A stretch of 47,508 bases of DNA from Candidatus Omnitrophota bacterium (GTDB lineage: Bacteria > Omnitrophota > Gorgyraeia > Gygaellales > Profunditerraquicolaceae), in the NCBI GenBank assembly GCA_028712505.1, contig JAQTQC010000002.1, positions 1-47,508 on the forward strand, written 5' to 3'. The position numbers and the translations under genes are program-made. The notes under the pieces are model-generated. The model saw only the letters and a program-made list of their open reading frames with translations, was not told the origin of the DNA and made no database searches. This document shows positions 15,805 through 24,587 of this stretch, piece by piece; the stretch's first letter is position 1; every line of letters starts with the position of its first letter.

Positions 15805-16500
15805 TTATTTCTTTTTAAAGTAGAATAACCTGATAAGCATGACCAGGGATAAAAAAAACATTGCCAGGCTTAAGAGTTGAAAAATAGTCAAACCCGCCAA
15901 TATCCTCGGACTATCGTTGCGGAAGAACTCTATTGAGAAACGTTTTATGGAATAGAAAAAGAGGTAAAAATATAAGATCTTGCCCGGCGTATGATTCCTC
16001 TCCTGCATGAACCTTAAAACCAGGAAAATCAAAAACAACATCAGGCTGGAATATAGCTGGGTAGGGATATGGTCTTTGCCATAACAGCAGCCGTTTAAGT
16101 AACAGCCTATCCTGCCGATCGCCTGGCCCAAAGCTATAAATGGAGCCAGTAAATCAAGGGTAACAAGCAAATCCATTTTGTTCCTGCGGATAAACAACCA
16201 GGCAAAGATAAAACCGGAAATTATCCCGCCGAAAATAGCCATTCCCCCATGCTGGAGCATGATGACTTCCAGCGGATTCTTAAAATAGTAGGGCAGATTG
16301 ATCAATATGTAAAGAATCCGCGAACCGATGATCCCGCAGATGAATACATAAAACATGAGGTTAAATATCTTCTCCGAGTCAATCTGCATTTTCCTGGCCT
16401 GGCGGACAGCCAGGTAGCTGGAAACAAAGAAAGCCAAAACCAGCATCAGACCGTACGAATAGATGGTAAAAGGACCGATATGACAAATCTCAGGCAGCAT
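15805..16500 (-). CDS. lgt: Prolipoprotein diacylglyceryl transferase
   Basis: The 231-residue membrane protein has about seven hydrophobic segments. It transfers diacylglycerol from phosphatidylglycerol to the lipobox cysteine of preprolipoproteins. Visible landmarks are YSYGLML (Y17), the HGGMAIFGG loop (H84) and GRIGCYLNGCCYGK (R130, N136), corresponding to essential residues of E. coli Lgt. It is slightly shorter than the E. coli enzyme. It overlaps lspA by 11 bases, so the first two lipoprotein maturation steps are encoded together; no lnt is in the window. Confidence 0.95.
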   Translation of the reverse strand: MLPEICHIGPFTIYSYGLMLVLAFFVSSYLAVRQARKMQIDSEKIFNLMFYVFICGIIGSRILYILINLPYYFKNPLEVIMLQHGGMAIFGGIISGFIFAWLFIRRNKMDLLVTLDLLAPFIALGQAIGRIGCYLNGCCYGKDHIPTQLYSSLMLFLIFLVLRFMQERNHTPGKILYFYLFFYSIKRFSIEFFRNDSPRILAGLTIFQLLSLAMFFLSLVMLIRLFYFKKK

Positions 16501-16924
16501 CTTTAACGAATAATAACTCCCAGCTTAATAACAGCGCACCTATGGTTAGAGCGGAATCCGCCAGGTTAAAAACCGGCCAGACCTTAAAATCCAGAAAATC
16601 GATCACATACCCGAAACGCAGCCGGTCGATAAGGTTGCCGGCTGCCCCGGATAAAATCAGACTTAACGAAAGCTTGAGAAGAAAAGAATTCTTTTTGTTC
16701 CTAAGGTAGATGAAAATAAACAAAATGGCGAAAAAAGATATTGCAATAAACAGGGACAATTGATTTTTCAGTATCCCGAATGCGGCTCCCCGGTTATGCA
16801 CAAGTGTCAAATACAAGAAATCCTTGATCAGGGCAAACGGAACATTTAATTGTAGAAAATTTACAGCGAGGAATTTACTAAGTTGATCCAGGATAACAAC
16901 AATCGAAACGATGGCCAGAACCAT
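16490..16924 (-). CDS. lspA: Lipoprotein signal peptidase (signal peptidase II)
   Basis: The 144-residue protein has four membrane segments and the two catalytic aspartates in NLIDRL (D100) and FNLADSALTIG (D123), plus VHNRGAAFGI (43-52). It removes the signal peptide from diacylglyceryl-modified prolipoproteins at the inner membrane. Its end overlaps the lgt start by 11 bases, and the dksA-like gene ends 22 bases upstream. The ileS-dksA-lspA-lgt-rluD order is a widely seen arrangement. The lipoprotein at 44511-45002 is a likely substrate. Confidence 0.95.
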   Translation of the reverse strand: MVLAIVSIVVILDQLSKFLAVNFLQLNVPFALIKDFLYLTLVHNRGAAFGILKNQLSLFIAISFFAILFIFIYLRNKKNSFLLKLSLSLILSGAAGNLIDRLRFGYVIDFLDFKVWPVFNLADSALTIGALLLSWELLFVKDAA

Positions 16925-16946
16925 TCATTGCACCCGAATATAGTGC

Positions 16947-17330
16947 CTACTTCTTCTCCCTTTTCTCCTGGCACTTAATGCACAGATGGGTAGAAGGTAC
17001 TGCTTTTAATCTGATTTTGGAAATAGGTCCTTTGCAATCATCGCAAAAACCGAAGGTTTCATCATCAATCCTCTTTAAGGCATCGTCCAATTCATAAAGA
17101 GTCCTTCTCTCATTGGAAGCCAGCCCCAGCGAGAATTCGCGGTCGTAATTATCAGTGGCAACATCAGCCATATGGTAGGTGTAGCCGGAAATATCCCCGG
17201 ATGCCTCTTTTTGTGATTTCTTCAGGGTATCATCGGTGATATGCCGAAGATCGTCCAGCACCCCCTCTTTTTTCTTGAGGATTATTTTCTTGAAATCTTT
17301 TAATTCTTTTTTAGAAAGCTTTTTCTTCAA
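16947..17330 (-). CDS. DksA/TraR family C4 zinc-finger protein
   Basis: The 127-residue protein has a helical N-terminal part (about 1-90) and a C-terminal zinc finger FGFCDDCKGPIS...HLCIKC with C96, C99, C117 and C120. This is the DksA/TraR layout, whose members bind RNA polymerase through the secondary channel. Whether it acts with ppGpp cannot be read here. The start is TTG at 17330, with a GGGGGA stretch seven bases upstream; the next Met is at residue 54, inside the conserved region, so TTG is the only sensible choice. It follows ileS directly. Confidence 0.9.
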   Translation of the reverse strand: MKKKLSKKELKDFKKIILKKKEGVLDDLRHITDDTLKKSQKEASGDISGYTYHMADVATDNYDREFSLGLASNERRTLYELDDALKRIDDETFGFCDDCKGPISKIRLKAVPSTHLCIKCQEKREKK

Positions 17331-17331
17331 T

Positions 17332-20130
17332 TTACTTTCCCCCTATTATAGCCTTAAGGCAATTGTCACAAATCAAAGGATGCCCTGGGTCACTGCCTAC
17401 CTGCGATGAATAATTCCAGCAACGCGAACACTTGACGCCTTCAGCTTTACCTACCTCTATTTTTATTTCTTCGCCAAGTTGATCATCTAATGCCAACTCT
17501 ACCTGCGAAACTTTGAAAATCTCAGGCAGCTCAGTATTAAAGCTTTGTAAGAATGTATAACGTTCCTGGCTTTTTGTCAATAGTTTTATTCTCGCATCAA
17601 AGGAACTGCCGATCTGGCCTTTTCCGCGCAACTCTTCTAATGCCTTAGCAGCTAAAGGAATCCATGACATTACCGCACCCATGTGCAGATGGATATCATC
17701 TTGCGGAACCACTGCTTCCACATTAGGCCATTCCAACAGGTGCACGCTCGGGATTTCCTTTAAACCCTTATCCTTGGGCATGATCTTCCAGATCTCTTCC
17801 GAGGTAAATACGAGGATCGGCGCGATCATCCGCACAAGCATATTCAATACTTCAAAGATGGCTGTCTGCACCGAACGTCTTTCTACCGTTTTAGCTCCAT
17901 AAGTATACAGGCGTCCTTTTACCATATCCAGGTAATACATCGAGAGTTGTTCATTGCAGAAATCATATATGGATTTATACGCCTTGTGAAATTCAAATGA
18001 ATCATAAGCCCCCTTTGCCTGGGCTAATACGGATTTTGCCTCCTGTAATATCCACTTGTCTATCACCCTCAAATCAGCATAGCTGATTTTATCGGTATCC
18101 GGGTCAAAATCATAAAGGTTGCTTAAAATAAATTTCGCGGTATTGCGGATCTTCCGGTACGCCTCTGAAAGCCGGGTCAGGATTTCTTTAGAGATGCGGA
18201 TATCCTCGTTGTAATCGCTTGAGGCTACCCACATCCTTAAAATATCCGCGCCATAATCCTTGATGATCTGCGCCGGAGAAATAACATTACCCTGGGATTT
18301 GGACATCTTCTTGCCTTCCCCATCAACCACAAAACCGTGGGTCAATACATTCAGGAACGGAGGCTGCTTATCGATGGCCATTGCCGGAATAATCGATGAT
18401 TGAAACCATCCCCGGTGCTGGTCAGAACCTTCCAGGTATAATTGCGCCGGAACTCCGCCCAACTCTTTTCTTTTTTTCAAAACTGCCTGGCTGCTTACTC
18501 CTGAATCAAACCAGACATCCAGAATATCCGCACCCTTAGTAAAAGATTTTCCCTTTTTGCATACCGGACAAACTAATCCCTGGGGAATAAAATCGTCAAT
18601 GCTGCGGCTAAACCAGCTATCGGAACCTTCTGCCGCGGAAAATTGCGCGAATCTCTCGATTACCTCGCTGTTAAAGAATTCTTCCTTGCAATCCTGGCAA
18701 ACCAGGGCCGGCACCGGCACACCCCAATATCTCTGACGAGACAAACACCAGTCAGGCCTGAGCTCAACCATCGCCGATATCCTCTCCCTGCCGGATTGAG
18801 GAATCCAATGCACATCTTCTTTTATCGCCTTTAAAACATTCTTGCGCAGATCATTATGGTCGATATCCAAAAACCATTGTTTAGTCGCCCTAAAGATTAT
18901 CGGATGTTTACAGCGCCAGCAATGCGGATAAGAATGGGTTATCTTCTGCTCTAAAAGTAAAGCCCCCACCGTATTCAATTTTTCAACGATCGCTTTATTG
19001 GCATCATAAACATTTTGCCCGGCAAACTCTCCACAGGTTGGATCAAATTTACCTCTTGTGTCTACCGGCATCACGATATCCAAACCATATTTCAATCCGG
19101 TTTGATAATCCTCCGCGCCATGGCCGGGAGCAGTATGCACTAGCCCTGTCCCCTCTTCAGAAGAAACATAATCTGCCAGGACTACCTTTCCCGAACGCAA
19201 ACCAAAAGGATGGCTATAGACAATACCCTCCAGATCTTTGCCTTTAAAATTCCTGATCAGTTCATATTTATCAATGCCCATCCGTTCCAGCAGGCCAAGC
19301 CGGCAATCGGCGATAATTAAATTGCCCCGGCCCGTCTTGATATACGAATAGTCGAACTCCGGATGCACGGCAACCGCAACATTAGCCAACAGGGTCCAAG
19401 GCGTTGTTGTCCAGATCACCAGATGGCTATCCTGCAACCAGCTTTTATTTTCCTGGATTTGAAATTTTACGAATACCGAGGGAGAAACATGGTCTTCATA
19501 TTCCACCTCTGCCTCAGCCAAAGCGGTTTCGCATTTAAAACACCAGTTTACCGGCTTAAGCCCGCGGACAATAAAGCCTTTTCCGCCGTCATACAATTTA
19601 TTGAAAGACCGGATAATCGCTTCTTCATATTCATGGCTTAAAGTCAAATATGGATTTTCCCAATCAGCGAATACCCCCAAACGCTTAAACTGCTCTTTTT
19701 GATTAGCCACATGTTTTAAAGCATAGTCATGAGCCTTTTTCCTGAACTCAAGCTGAGGAATCTGATGTTTGGCTATTTTTAATTCTTTGAATAACTGATG
19801 CTCGATAGGCAGACCATGGCAGTCCCATCCGGGGACATAGGGCGAATCATACCCCTGCATAGTCTTATATTTTATAACTATATCTTTTAAGATTTTGTTC
19901 AAGGCATGGCCGATATGGATATCCCCGTTGGCATAAGGCGGCCCGTCATGAAGGATGTATTTGCCCTTTGCCGGCTTCTTGCGGATAAGCCCATAAAGGT
20001 CCAGGCTGTTCCAATCTTCCAGCATCAGCGGTTCCCGCTTAGGCAGGTCGGCCTTCATCGGAAAATCTGTCTTGGGAAGATTCAGCGTATGTTTATATTC
20101 AGAATCAGCAGGTTTGCTATCCGGTTTCAT
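17332..20130 (-). CDS. ileS: Isoleucyl-tRNA synthetase
   Basis: The 932-residue class I synthetase charges tRNA-Ile. It has GPPYANGDIHIGHALN with HIGH at 72-75, KMSKSQGN in the second half of the catalytic region, a CP1 editing insertion, an anticodon-binding part and a C-terminal zinc site (CSRCWNYSS and CDNC). PGWDCHGLPIEHQ and GSDQHRGWFQSS are IleS-specific. The C-terminal zinc finger marks the usual bacterial type. The ATG overlaps the mtnP stop by four bases. Length is normal. Confidence 0.98.
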   Translation of the reverse strand: MKPDSKPADSEYKHTLNLPKTDFPMKADLPKREPLMLEDWNSLDLYGLIRKKPAKGKYILHDGPPYANGDIHIGHALNKILKDIVIKYKTMQGYDSPYVPGWDCHGLPIEHQLFKELKIAKHQIPQLEFRKKAHDYALKHVANQKEQFKRLGVFADWENPYLTLSHEYEEAIIRSFNKLYDGGKGFIVRGLKPVNWCFKCETALAEAEVEYEDHVSPSVFVKFQIQENKSWLQDSHLVIWTTTPWTLLANVAVAVHPEFDYSYIKTGRGNLIIADCRLGLLERMGIDKYELIRNFKGKDLEGIVYSHPFGLRSGKVVLADYVSSEEGTGLVHTAPGHGAEDYQTGLKYGLDIVMPVDTRGKFDPTCGEFAGQNVYDANKAIVEKLNTVGALLLEQKITHSYPHCWRCKHPIIFRATKQWFLDIDHNDLRKNVLKAIKEDVHWIPQSGRERISAMVELRPDWCLSRQRYWGVPVPALVCQDCKEEFFNSEVIERFAQFSAAEGSDSWFSRSIDDFIPQGLVCPVCKKGKSFTKGADILDVWFDSGVSSQAVLKKRKELGGVPAQLYLEGSDQHRGWFQSSIIPAMAIDKQPPFLNVLTHGFVVDGEGKKMSKSQGNVISPAQIIKDYGADILRMWVASSDYNEDIRISKEILTRLSEAYRKIRNTAKFILSNLYDFDPDTDKISYADLRVIDKWILQEAKSVLAQAKGAYDSFEFHKAYKSIYDFCNEQLSMYYLDMVKGRLYTYGAKTVERRSVQTAIFEVLNMLVRMIAPILVFTSEEIWKIMPKDKGLKEIPSVHLLEWPNVEAVVPQDDIHLHMGAVMSWIPLAAKALEELRGKGQIGSSFDARIKLLTKSQERYTFLQSFNTELPEIFKVSQVELALDDQLGEEIKIEVGKAEGVKCSRCWNYSSQVGSDPGHPLICDNCLKAIIGGK

Positions 20131-20987
20131 TTTACGTATTTACCGATAATTATCTTCAAATCCCTTTTTATTTTTGATGGAATAAGTTTCTTGTCTGTCA
20201 TAATAGCGAACTCCAATGCCTTACCGCAGCTGCAGGAGCGCTCCGGTTTTAATTCTTTGATCACTTTGCAGATGATCTTCTTGGCATTCTGCACATTCTT
20301 CTGCAAATTGCTGACTACCATATCCAAAGTTACACTCTCATGCTCCGGATGCCAGCAATCATAATCCGTAATGCAGGCAAGCGTGGAATAACATATCTCG
20401 GCTTCCCGGCAAAGCCTGGCTTCGGCCATATTGGTCATACCGATTATATCCATGCCCCAACTGCGATAAAGGTTGCTCTCTGCCAAAGTTGAGAACTGCG
20501 GGCCTTCCATGTTGATATAAGTTCCGCTTTTATGCATATTCAGATTTAAAGATTTTCCTGCCGCATAAATCTGGCTGCAGAGTTCCTGGCAAACCGGGTG
20601 GCTAAAAACGATGTGGCTGACTATACCCTGGTCAAAGAAGCTCATATCCCGGCCGTGATTCGTACGATCCACGAACTGATCCACTACCACAAAATCCAAA
20701 GGCTTCATCTCTTCCCTTAAGCTCCCGCAGGCAGTCACCGAGATAATCCTTTCTACGCCTAATTTCTTCATCGCAAAGATATTGGCCCGGTAATTTATCT
20801 CGCTTGGGGATATCCGGTGGCCTACTCCATGACGGGGCAGAAAGACTACTTCTTTGCCTTCCAATCTCCCGACAGTGAATTTATCCGAAGGCTTGCCAAA
20901 AGGGGTCTTTACGCTCAACTGTTTTACAACCTCTATGCCTTCGATTTTATACAAACCGCTCCCGCCGATAAGGCCGATTCTTGACAT
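20127..20987 (-). CDS. mtnP: S-methyl-5'-thioadenosine phosphorylase
   Basis: The 286-residue protein belongs to the MTA/purine nucleoside phosphorylase family. It has IGGSGLYKIEGIE at the start, VKTPFGKPSDK (phosphate site), LPRHGVGHRISPSEINYRAN, DQFVDRTNHGRDMSFFD, NMEGPQFSTLAES and TDYDCWHPEHESV. It cleaves methylthioadenosine, a polyamine by-product, for methionine salvage. Related enzymes with other purine substrates look similar, but the DRT and DYD-W motifs favour MtnP. No other salvage genes are adjacent. It lies between proC and ileS and is coupled to both. Confidence 0.92.
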   Translation of the reverse strand: MSRIGLIGGSGLYKIEGIEVVKQLSVKTPFGKPSDKFTVGRLEGKEVVFLPRHGVGHRISPSEINYRANIFAMKKLGVERIISVTACGSLREEMKPLDFVVVDQFVDRTNHGRDMSFFDQGIVSHIVFSHPVCQELCSQIYAAGKSLNLNMHKSGTYINMEGPQFSTLAESNLYRSWGMDIIGMTNMAEARLCREAEICYSTLACITDYDCWHPEHESVTLDMVVSNLQKNVQNAKKIICKVIKELKPERSCSCGKALEFAIMTDKKLIPSKIKRDLKIIIGKYVK

Positions 20988-20989
20988 AA

Positions 20990-21829
20990 CTACCCCCGTT
21001 TTGATAATTCCTGGGCGCGTTTTTTAGCTGCCTGCGCCGCCTCAGACCATGAACCGTTCCCCATTAAAACCTTAAGCGCAGCTTCGGTTGTTCCGCCGGC
21101 CGAAGTGATCATCTTACGCAATTCCAGCGGAGAATTACCCGTCTGGATCAAAAGCTGGATACTGGAAGCTGTGGTAGTCACAGCCATCTCCAGGGCCATC
21201 CTGGGATCGAATCCTAAATCCACAGCCGCCTGTTTCAATCTCTTAACATATTCATTTTTACGGTTGACCGGAACATTTAAAGGATCCAGTTTGTTGATCT
21301 CGATATCATAGAAGATATACGCCGGCCCGCTTCCGGAAATAGCGGTTAGCGAATCAATCATTTCCTCTTCTACCGGCCAAACCTTGCCCAAAATACTGAA
21401 TAACTCCCTGGCAAAATCCAAGTCCTCGTCTGTGGCATGGCTGCCTTTAACCAAACCTGTTGCCGAAGCTGAGATCTTTACCGCCATATTCGGCATCACC
21501 CTGATTACCCGGGCGCCGGCTAAGATCTTTTCAATGTAATCCGTAGTTATCCCGGCGGCAATACTAATCACCAGTTTTCCCTGGATTAAAGACTTGATCT
21601 CATCAAGCAGCATGTCAAAATCCTGGGGTTTCACCGCCAATAGCACAACGTCTGATTTATTTACTAAATCAGCAAGCAACGTTTCAGTTCTTAATCCGCT
21701 GCTATCGGCCAATTTTTGTTTATCCTTATCAAATACGCTGACCTCAAATAGAACCCGCGCCCCCAAGGCAATGGCGCTGCCCATATTTCCAAAACCGATA
21801 ATCCCTAATTTTTTCTTTATATCTGACAT
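20990..21829 (-). CDS. proC: Pyrroline-5-carboxylate reductase
   Basis: The 279-residue protein makes proline from pyrroline-5-carboxylate with NAD(P)H. The Rossmann motif IGFGNMGSAIALGA is at 10-23. The family motifs AVKPQDFDMLL, RVMPNMAVKISASATG, ISGSGPAYIFYDIE and the terminal region SAGGTTEAALKVLMG are present. Pairing with yggS, which is six bases upstream, is common in bacteria. The enzyme is cytoplasmic and of normal length. Confidence 0.96.
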   Translation of the reverse strand: MSDIKKKLGIIGFGNMGSAIALGARVLFEVSVFDKDKQKLADSSGLRTETLLADLVNKSDVVLLAVKPQDFDMLLDEIKSLIQGKLVISIAAGITTDYIEKILAGARVIRVMPNMAVKISASATGLVKGSHATDEDLDFARELFSILGKVWPVEEEMIDSLTAISGSGPAYIFYDIEINKLDPLNVPVNRKNEYVKRLKQAAVDLGFDPRMALEMAVTTTASSIQLLIQTGNSPLELRKMITSAGGTTEAALKVLMGNGSWSEAAQAAKKRAQELSKRG

Positions 21830-21834
21830 ATCAA

Positions 21835-22485
21835 TCAGCCGAATATTGCCCTGCCCAAACGAATTATATCGGCGCCCTCTTCTATGGCTACTTCAAAATC
21901 ATCCGTCATACCCATCGAAAGAACCCAGGATGGATTTATTTTATCACGCAAATATCTAAGTTTTGCAAAATACTGCCGCGCCTCTTCTGGATCATCCACC
22001 AGGGGAGCGATAGTCATCAACCCCTTAACCCTCAGGTTATCCAGATTCAAAATCTCTCCAACTTCATCCGCAAACGCTTCGGGGATAAAACCGGATTTAG
22101 TTAATTCAAGGGAAGTTTTCACTTCCAACAGGACATCCTGGATTTTATTTATTTTTTGCGCCTGCCTGTTTATTTCCTGCGCCAGCTTAATACTATCAAC
22201 AGAATGAATCAGGCTGAATATCTTTAAGGCCTCTTTTACTTTATTTACCTGCAGATGGCCGATCATCTGCCAATCCGCCGAGGGAATCAAACGATATTTC
22301 TCCTTGGCCTCCTGCACCCTGTTTTCGCCCAGATGATTAAAACCGGAACCCACCGCTTCCAATATCTCTCTAACCTGCCTGCCCTTGGTTACGCAGAGGA
22401 CGGTAATATCGCGAGGATCCGCTTTGACTTTTGCGCAAGAAACAGCAATCCGCTCTTTGATTCTTAAAATATTTTCTTTAATCAT
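21835..22485 (-). CDS. yggS: YggS/PROSC family PLP homeostasis protein
   Basis: The 216-residue single-domain fold type III PLP protein binds PLP through Lys34 in VLCVTKGR. Also seen are HLGENRVQEAKEKY, WQMIGHLQVNK, SVDSIKLA, GLMTIAPL and the final LSMGMTDDFEVAIEEGADIIRLG. It manages free pyridoxal phosphate and has no known enzymatic activity. The ATG at 22485 lies only 14 bases after a TATAAT, leaving a 5' leader of roughly seven bases and no Shine-Dalgarno, so the mRNA is close to leaderless. Confidence 0.95.
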   Translation of the reverse strand: MIKENILRIKERIAVSCAKVKADPRDITVLCVTKGRQVREILEAVGSGFNHLGENRVQEAKEKYRLIPSADWQMIGHLQVNKVKEALKIFSLIHSVDSIKLAQEINRQAQKINKIQDVLLEVKTSLELTKSGFIPEAFADEVGEILNLDNLRVKGLMTIAPLVDDPEEARQYFAKLRYLRDKINPSWVLSMGMTDDFEVAIEEGADIIRLGRAIFG

Positions 22486-22499
22486 AAGCCGAAGTGCTT

Positions 22500-22528
22500 A
22501 TTATACACAATAAACTTAAGGGGGTCAA
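22500..22528 (-). promoter_or_regulatory. Promoter of the yggS-proC-mtnP-ileS-dksA-lspA-lgt-rluD unit
   Basis: On the minus strand TTGACC (22528-22523) is followed after 17 bp by a perfect TATAAT (22505-22500). The predicted start is near 22493, about eight bases before the ATG. It marks the break between the dcw cluster, which ends with ftsA at 22544, and the next unit. Confidence 0.8.
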
Positions 22529-22543
22529 TTAAAAGAAGGCAGG

Positions 22544-23800
22544 TTAAAAATACTCCTGATAAACTTCCTTAAAACGGTTTATCAATCTGATGAGCAGGTT
22601 CTGGGCAGGTTTGACTAAAGAGGCGCTTCCTACGGTTTTATTCTCTAAATCCTCGCAAATCATACCCAGGCAGGTCAGGTAAGTCAGATATTTCTGGCCG
22701 CTTAAATCACTGTGTTCTTTTAATAGCTGGGCAATCTCCGGATTGTTGATCCGGCCGATCTTTACCGGGATGCCCATTACGCTTTCCATCATCTCGATAA
22801 AACCATCGCTCAACAAAGCCTTGCCGGTCATAATAAAATTATCAATCTCATGAAGCGCGACTTTTTTTTCCACCGCCTCTTTTATCTGCGTACAAATTAA
22901 ACGGCCGGAGTTGGTGACTATCTGGGCTACCTGCTTATGTTTTATCGGCTTATAGAATTCGTCTTTTTTAACCAGGATCTCTTTATCCTCCGGGATAATA
23001 TCCGGATCCCCGATAACTCCGTAAGAACGCTTGATATCCTCGGCTAACTCGTAATTGATCTTTAACCCTTCAGAAAGCTGTAAAGTCAAGCTGCTGCCAC
23101 CCAAAGGCAGAATCTGGATATCCTGCAATAACCCATCCTTAAATACGAGCAGCTCGGTTATATCACTGCCGACATCGCAGAATACACTTAAACCTTTTTT
23201 CTCCTCCTTACCAAATACCGCCCTGCTTGTGGCAAGTCCGGAAAAAGAAAGACTTTTTATCTCATACCCTGACTGGGCAACAGCCCGGCTTAAGCTCTGT
23301 AAAGAAGAAAGCTTGGCATAGACCAAAAATAAATCCGCTTCCAATCTGTGGCTATATAACCCAACAGGGTTAATCACATTGCTTTTGGAATCGATAGTAT
23401 AGCTGGAGGCGATGACATGGATAATCTCTTCATCCAGACTGGAACCAAGTATGCGCGCCTGCTCATTGGCATTAGCTATATCCGTCGAAGTTATGACCTT
23501 ATTGCCTCTTTCCGCCAAAGGGATGATCGCATGGCTATGCTTGGTAGATATATCCCTGCCCGAGAAATTTGTATGGATAAATTTTATTTTTAATCCGGAT
23601 TTGGTTTTTAAGTTCTTGATGATCTTGCTAAGACAGGAAACTAACTCCAGGGCATCGACAATAACCCCCTCCTTGACCCCCCCGGAAACAATAGTATCGA
23701 AGTAGATATTATCAATACGCCCTTTTTTAATCTGCGCAAGGGAAGCGGCGATTTTATTGGAACCGATATCTATTGCACAGATATAGCTGTTATTTAACAT
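22544..23800 (-). CDS. ftsA: Cell division protein FtsA
   Basis: The 418-residue actin-family protein begins CAIDIGSNKIAASLAQIKKG (phosphate 1) and has the FtsA-specific 1C/SHS2 region (about 85-165, with the hallmark ASSYTIDSKSNVINPVG). VFCDVGSDITELLVF is the second phosphate motif. The C-terminal end, LLIRLINRFKEVYQEYF, is an amphipathic helix suited to membrane binding. FtsA tethers FtsZ filaments to the membrane. It overlaps ftsQ by 11 bases. The usual next gene, ftsZ, is absent; 58 bases later yggS begins. Confidence 0.94.
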   Translation of the reverse strand: MLNNSYICAIDIGSNKIAASLAQIKKGRIDNIYFDTIVSGGVKEGVIVDALELVSCLSKIIKNLKTKSGLKIKFIHTNFSGRDISTKHSHAIIPLAERGNKVITSTDIANANEQARILGSSLDEEIIHVIASSYTIDSKSNVINPVGLYSHRLEADLFLVYAKLSSLQSLSRAVAQSGYEIKSLSFSGLATSRAVFGKEEKKGLSVFCDVGSDITELLVFKDGLLQDIQILPLGGSSLTLQLSEGLKINYELAEDIKRSYGVIGDPDIIPEDKEILVKKDEFYKPIKHKQVAQIVTNSGRLICTQIKEAVEKKVALHEIDNFIMTGKALLSDGFIEMMESVMGIPVKIGRINNPEIAQLLKEHSDLSGQKYLTYLTCLGMICEDLENKTVGSASLVKPAQNLLIRLINRFKEVYQEYF

Positions 23801-24587
23801 TGTTATCCTTGTTTAGTTTGATCAGCGGCTCTTTAAACCTGAGGTCGATATATTTAATATTAACCAGCTCTTTATCCGCCTGCAGGAGCAATCCGCCTAA
23901 AAGCATTAATTTCTGCCTGATGCTACCCTCGCCGATACGCACCTCGAAACCGACCCATTCTAGCTGCGGAACCGGCTTGATATAATTCGCTGCCTGCCTG
24001 GGTAAAAGAATAAATATCCCGGCATTCTGCAGGCTAGACAGGTTAATTCTTTTTAAAGTAAATTGGCGCAGCGTCCTATTGCCATTAAATTCTTTGATGA
24101 TATTTAAAGCCAAATCGATCTCTGGACGCTTATATTTTATCCCCGGCTTCGGCCCGAATATCTTCGTTTCCAAGCCATAGATCACGGGTAAGCCCGCCTC
24201 TTCAGGAGAACCGGTGAGGCTAAAAAATACCCCTTCCTGGTCTATGGCATAAGTCTTGTAGAAATTAACCAGGGCAAGCGGCTGGCGCTTTATAAATTCC
24301 ACAATTATACAATTCGGCAGTATCTTTAAAAACCTTACCTTACGGCAATCCGAACACCTGGATAAAGCCCTTAGCGACTCATTATTTAAATCCAGCTTAA
24401 AAATATTCCTGCCTTTTAAATAATCAAACGAGACGCTGGAATTCCTGACCAAGACCTGCTTGACCGCAAAAAAATCAGAGGTAATTAAGACTTTCCAAAT
24501 ATATCCTAATAATAATGAGATGGCAAGTAAAATTATTACCGGGATAATTATCATCTCTAAGGGTATTTTAAACTTTTGTTTTTTCAT
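23790..24587 (-). CDS. ftsQ: Cell division protein FtsQ
   Basis: From the ATG at 24587 the product is 265 residues: a basic start, one membrane segment (about 13-32), a POTRA domain (VLITSDFFAVKQVLVRN onward) and the FtsQ beta domain with LALVNFYKTYAIDQEGVFF and LPVIYGLE. FtsQ scaffolds FtsL and FtsB in the periplasm. The frame remains open further upstream to a TTG at 24629, but that would place it deep inside ddl, so I chose the ATG, which overlaps ddl by 20 bases. The identity rests on the POTRA pattern and position between ddl and ftsA. Confidence 0.9.
   Translation of the reverse strand: MKKQKFKIPLEMIIIPVIILLAISLLLGYIWKVLITSDFFAVKQVLVRNSSVSFDYLKGRNIFKLDLNNESLRALSRCSDCRKVRFLKILPNCIIVEFIKRQPLALVNFYKTYAIDQEGVFFSLTGSPEEAGLPVIYGLETKIFGPKPGIKYKRPEIDLALNIIKEFNGNRTLRQFTLKRINLSSLQNAGIFILLPRQAANYIKPVPQLEWVGFEVRIGEGSIRQKLMLLGGLLLQADKELVNIKYIDLRFKEPLIKLNKDNNVK

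Noticed and set aside
20988-22543. Riboswitch upstream of mtnP or proC
   Set aside because: The genes are separated by only 2-5 bases and the yggS leader is about seven bases, leaving no room for an aptamer.
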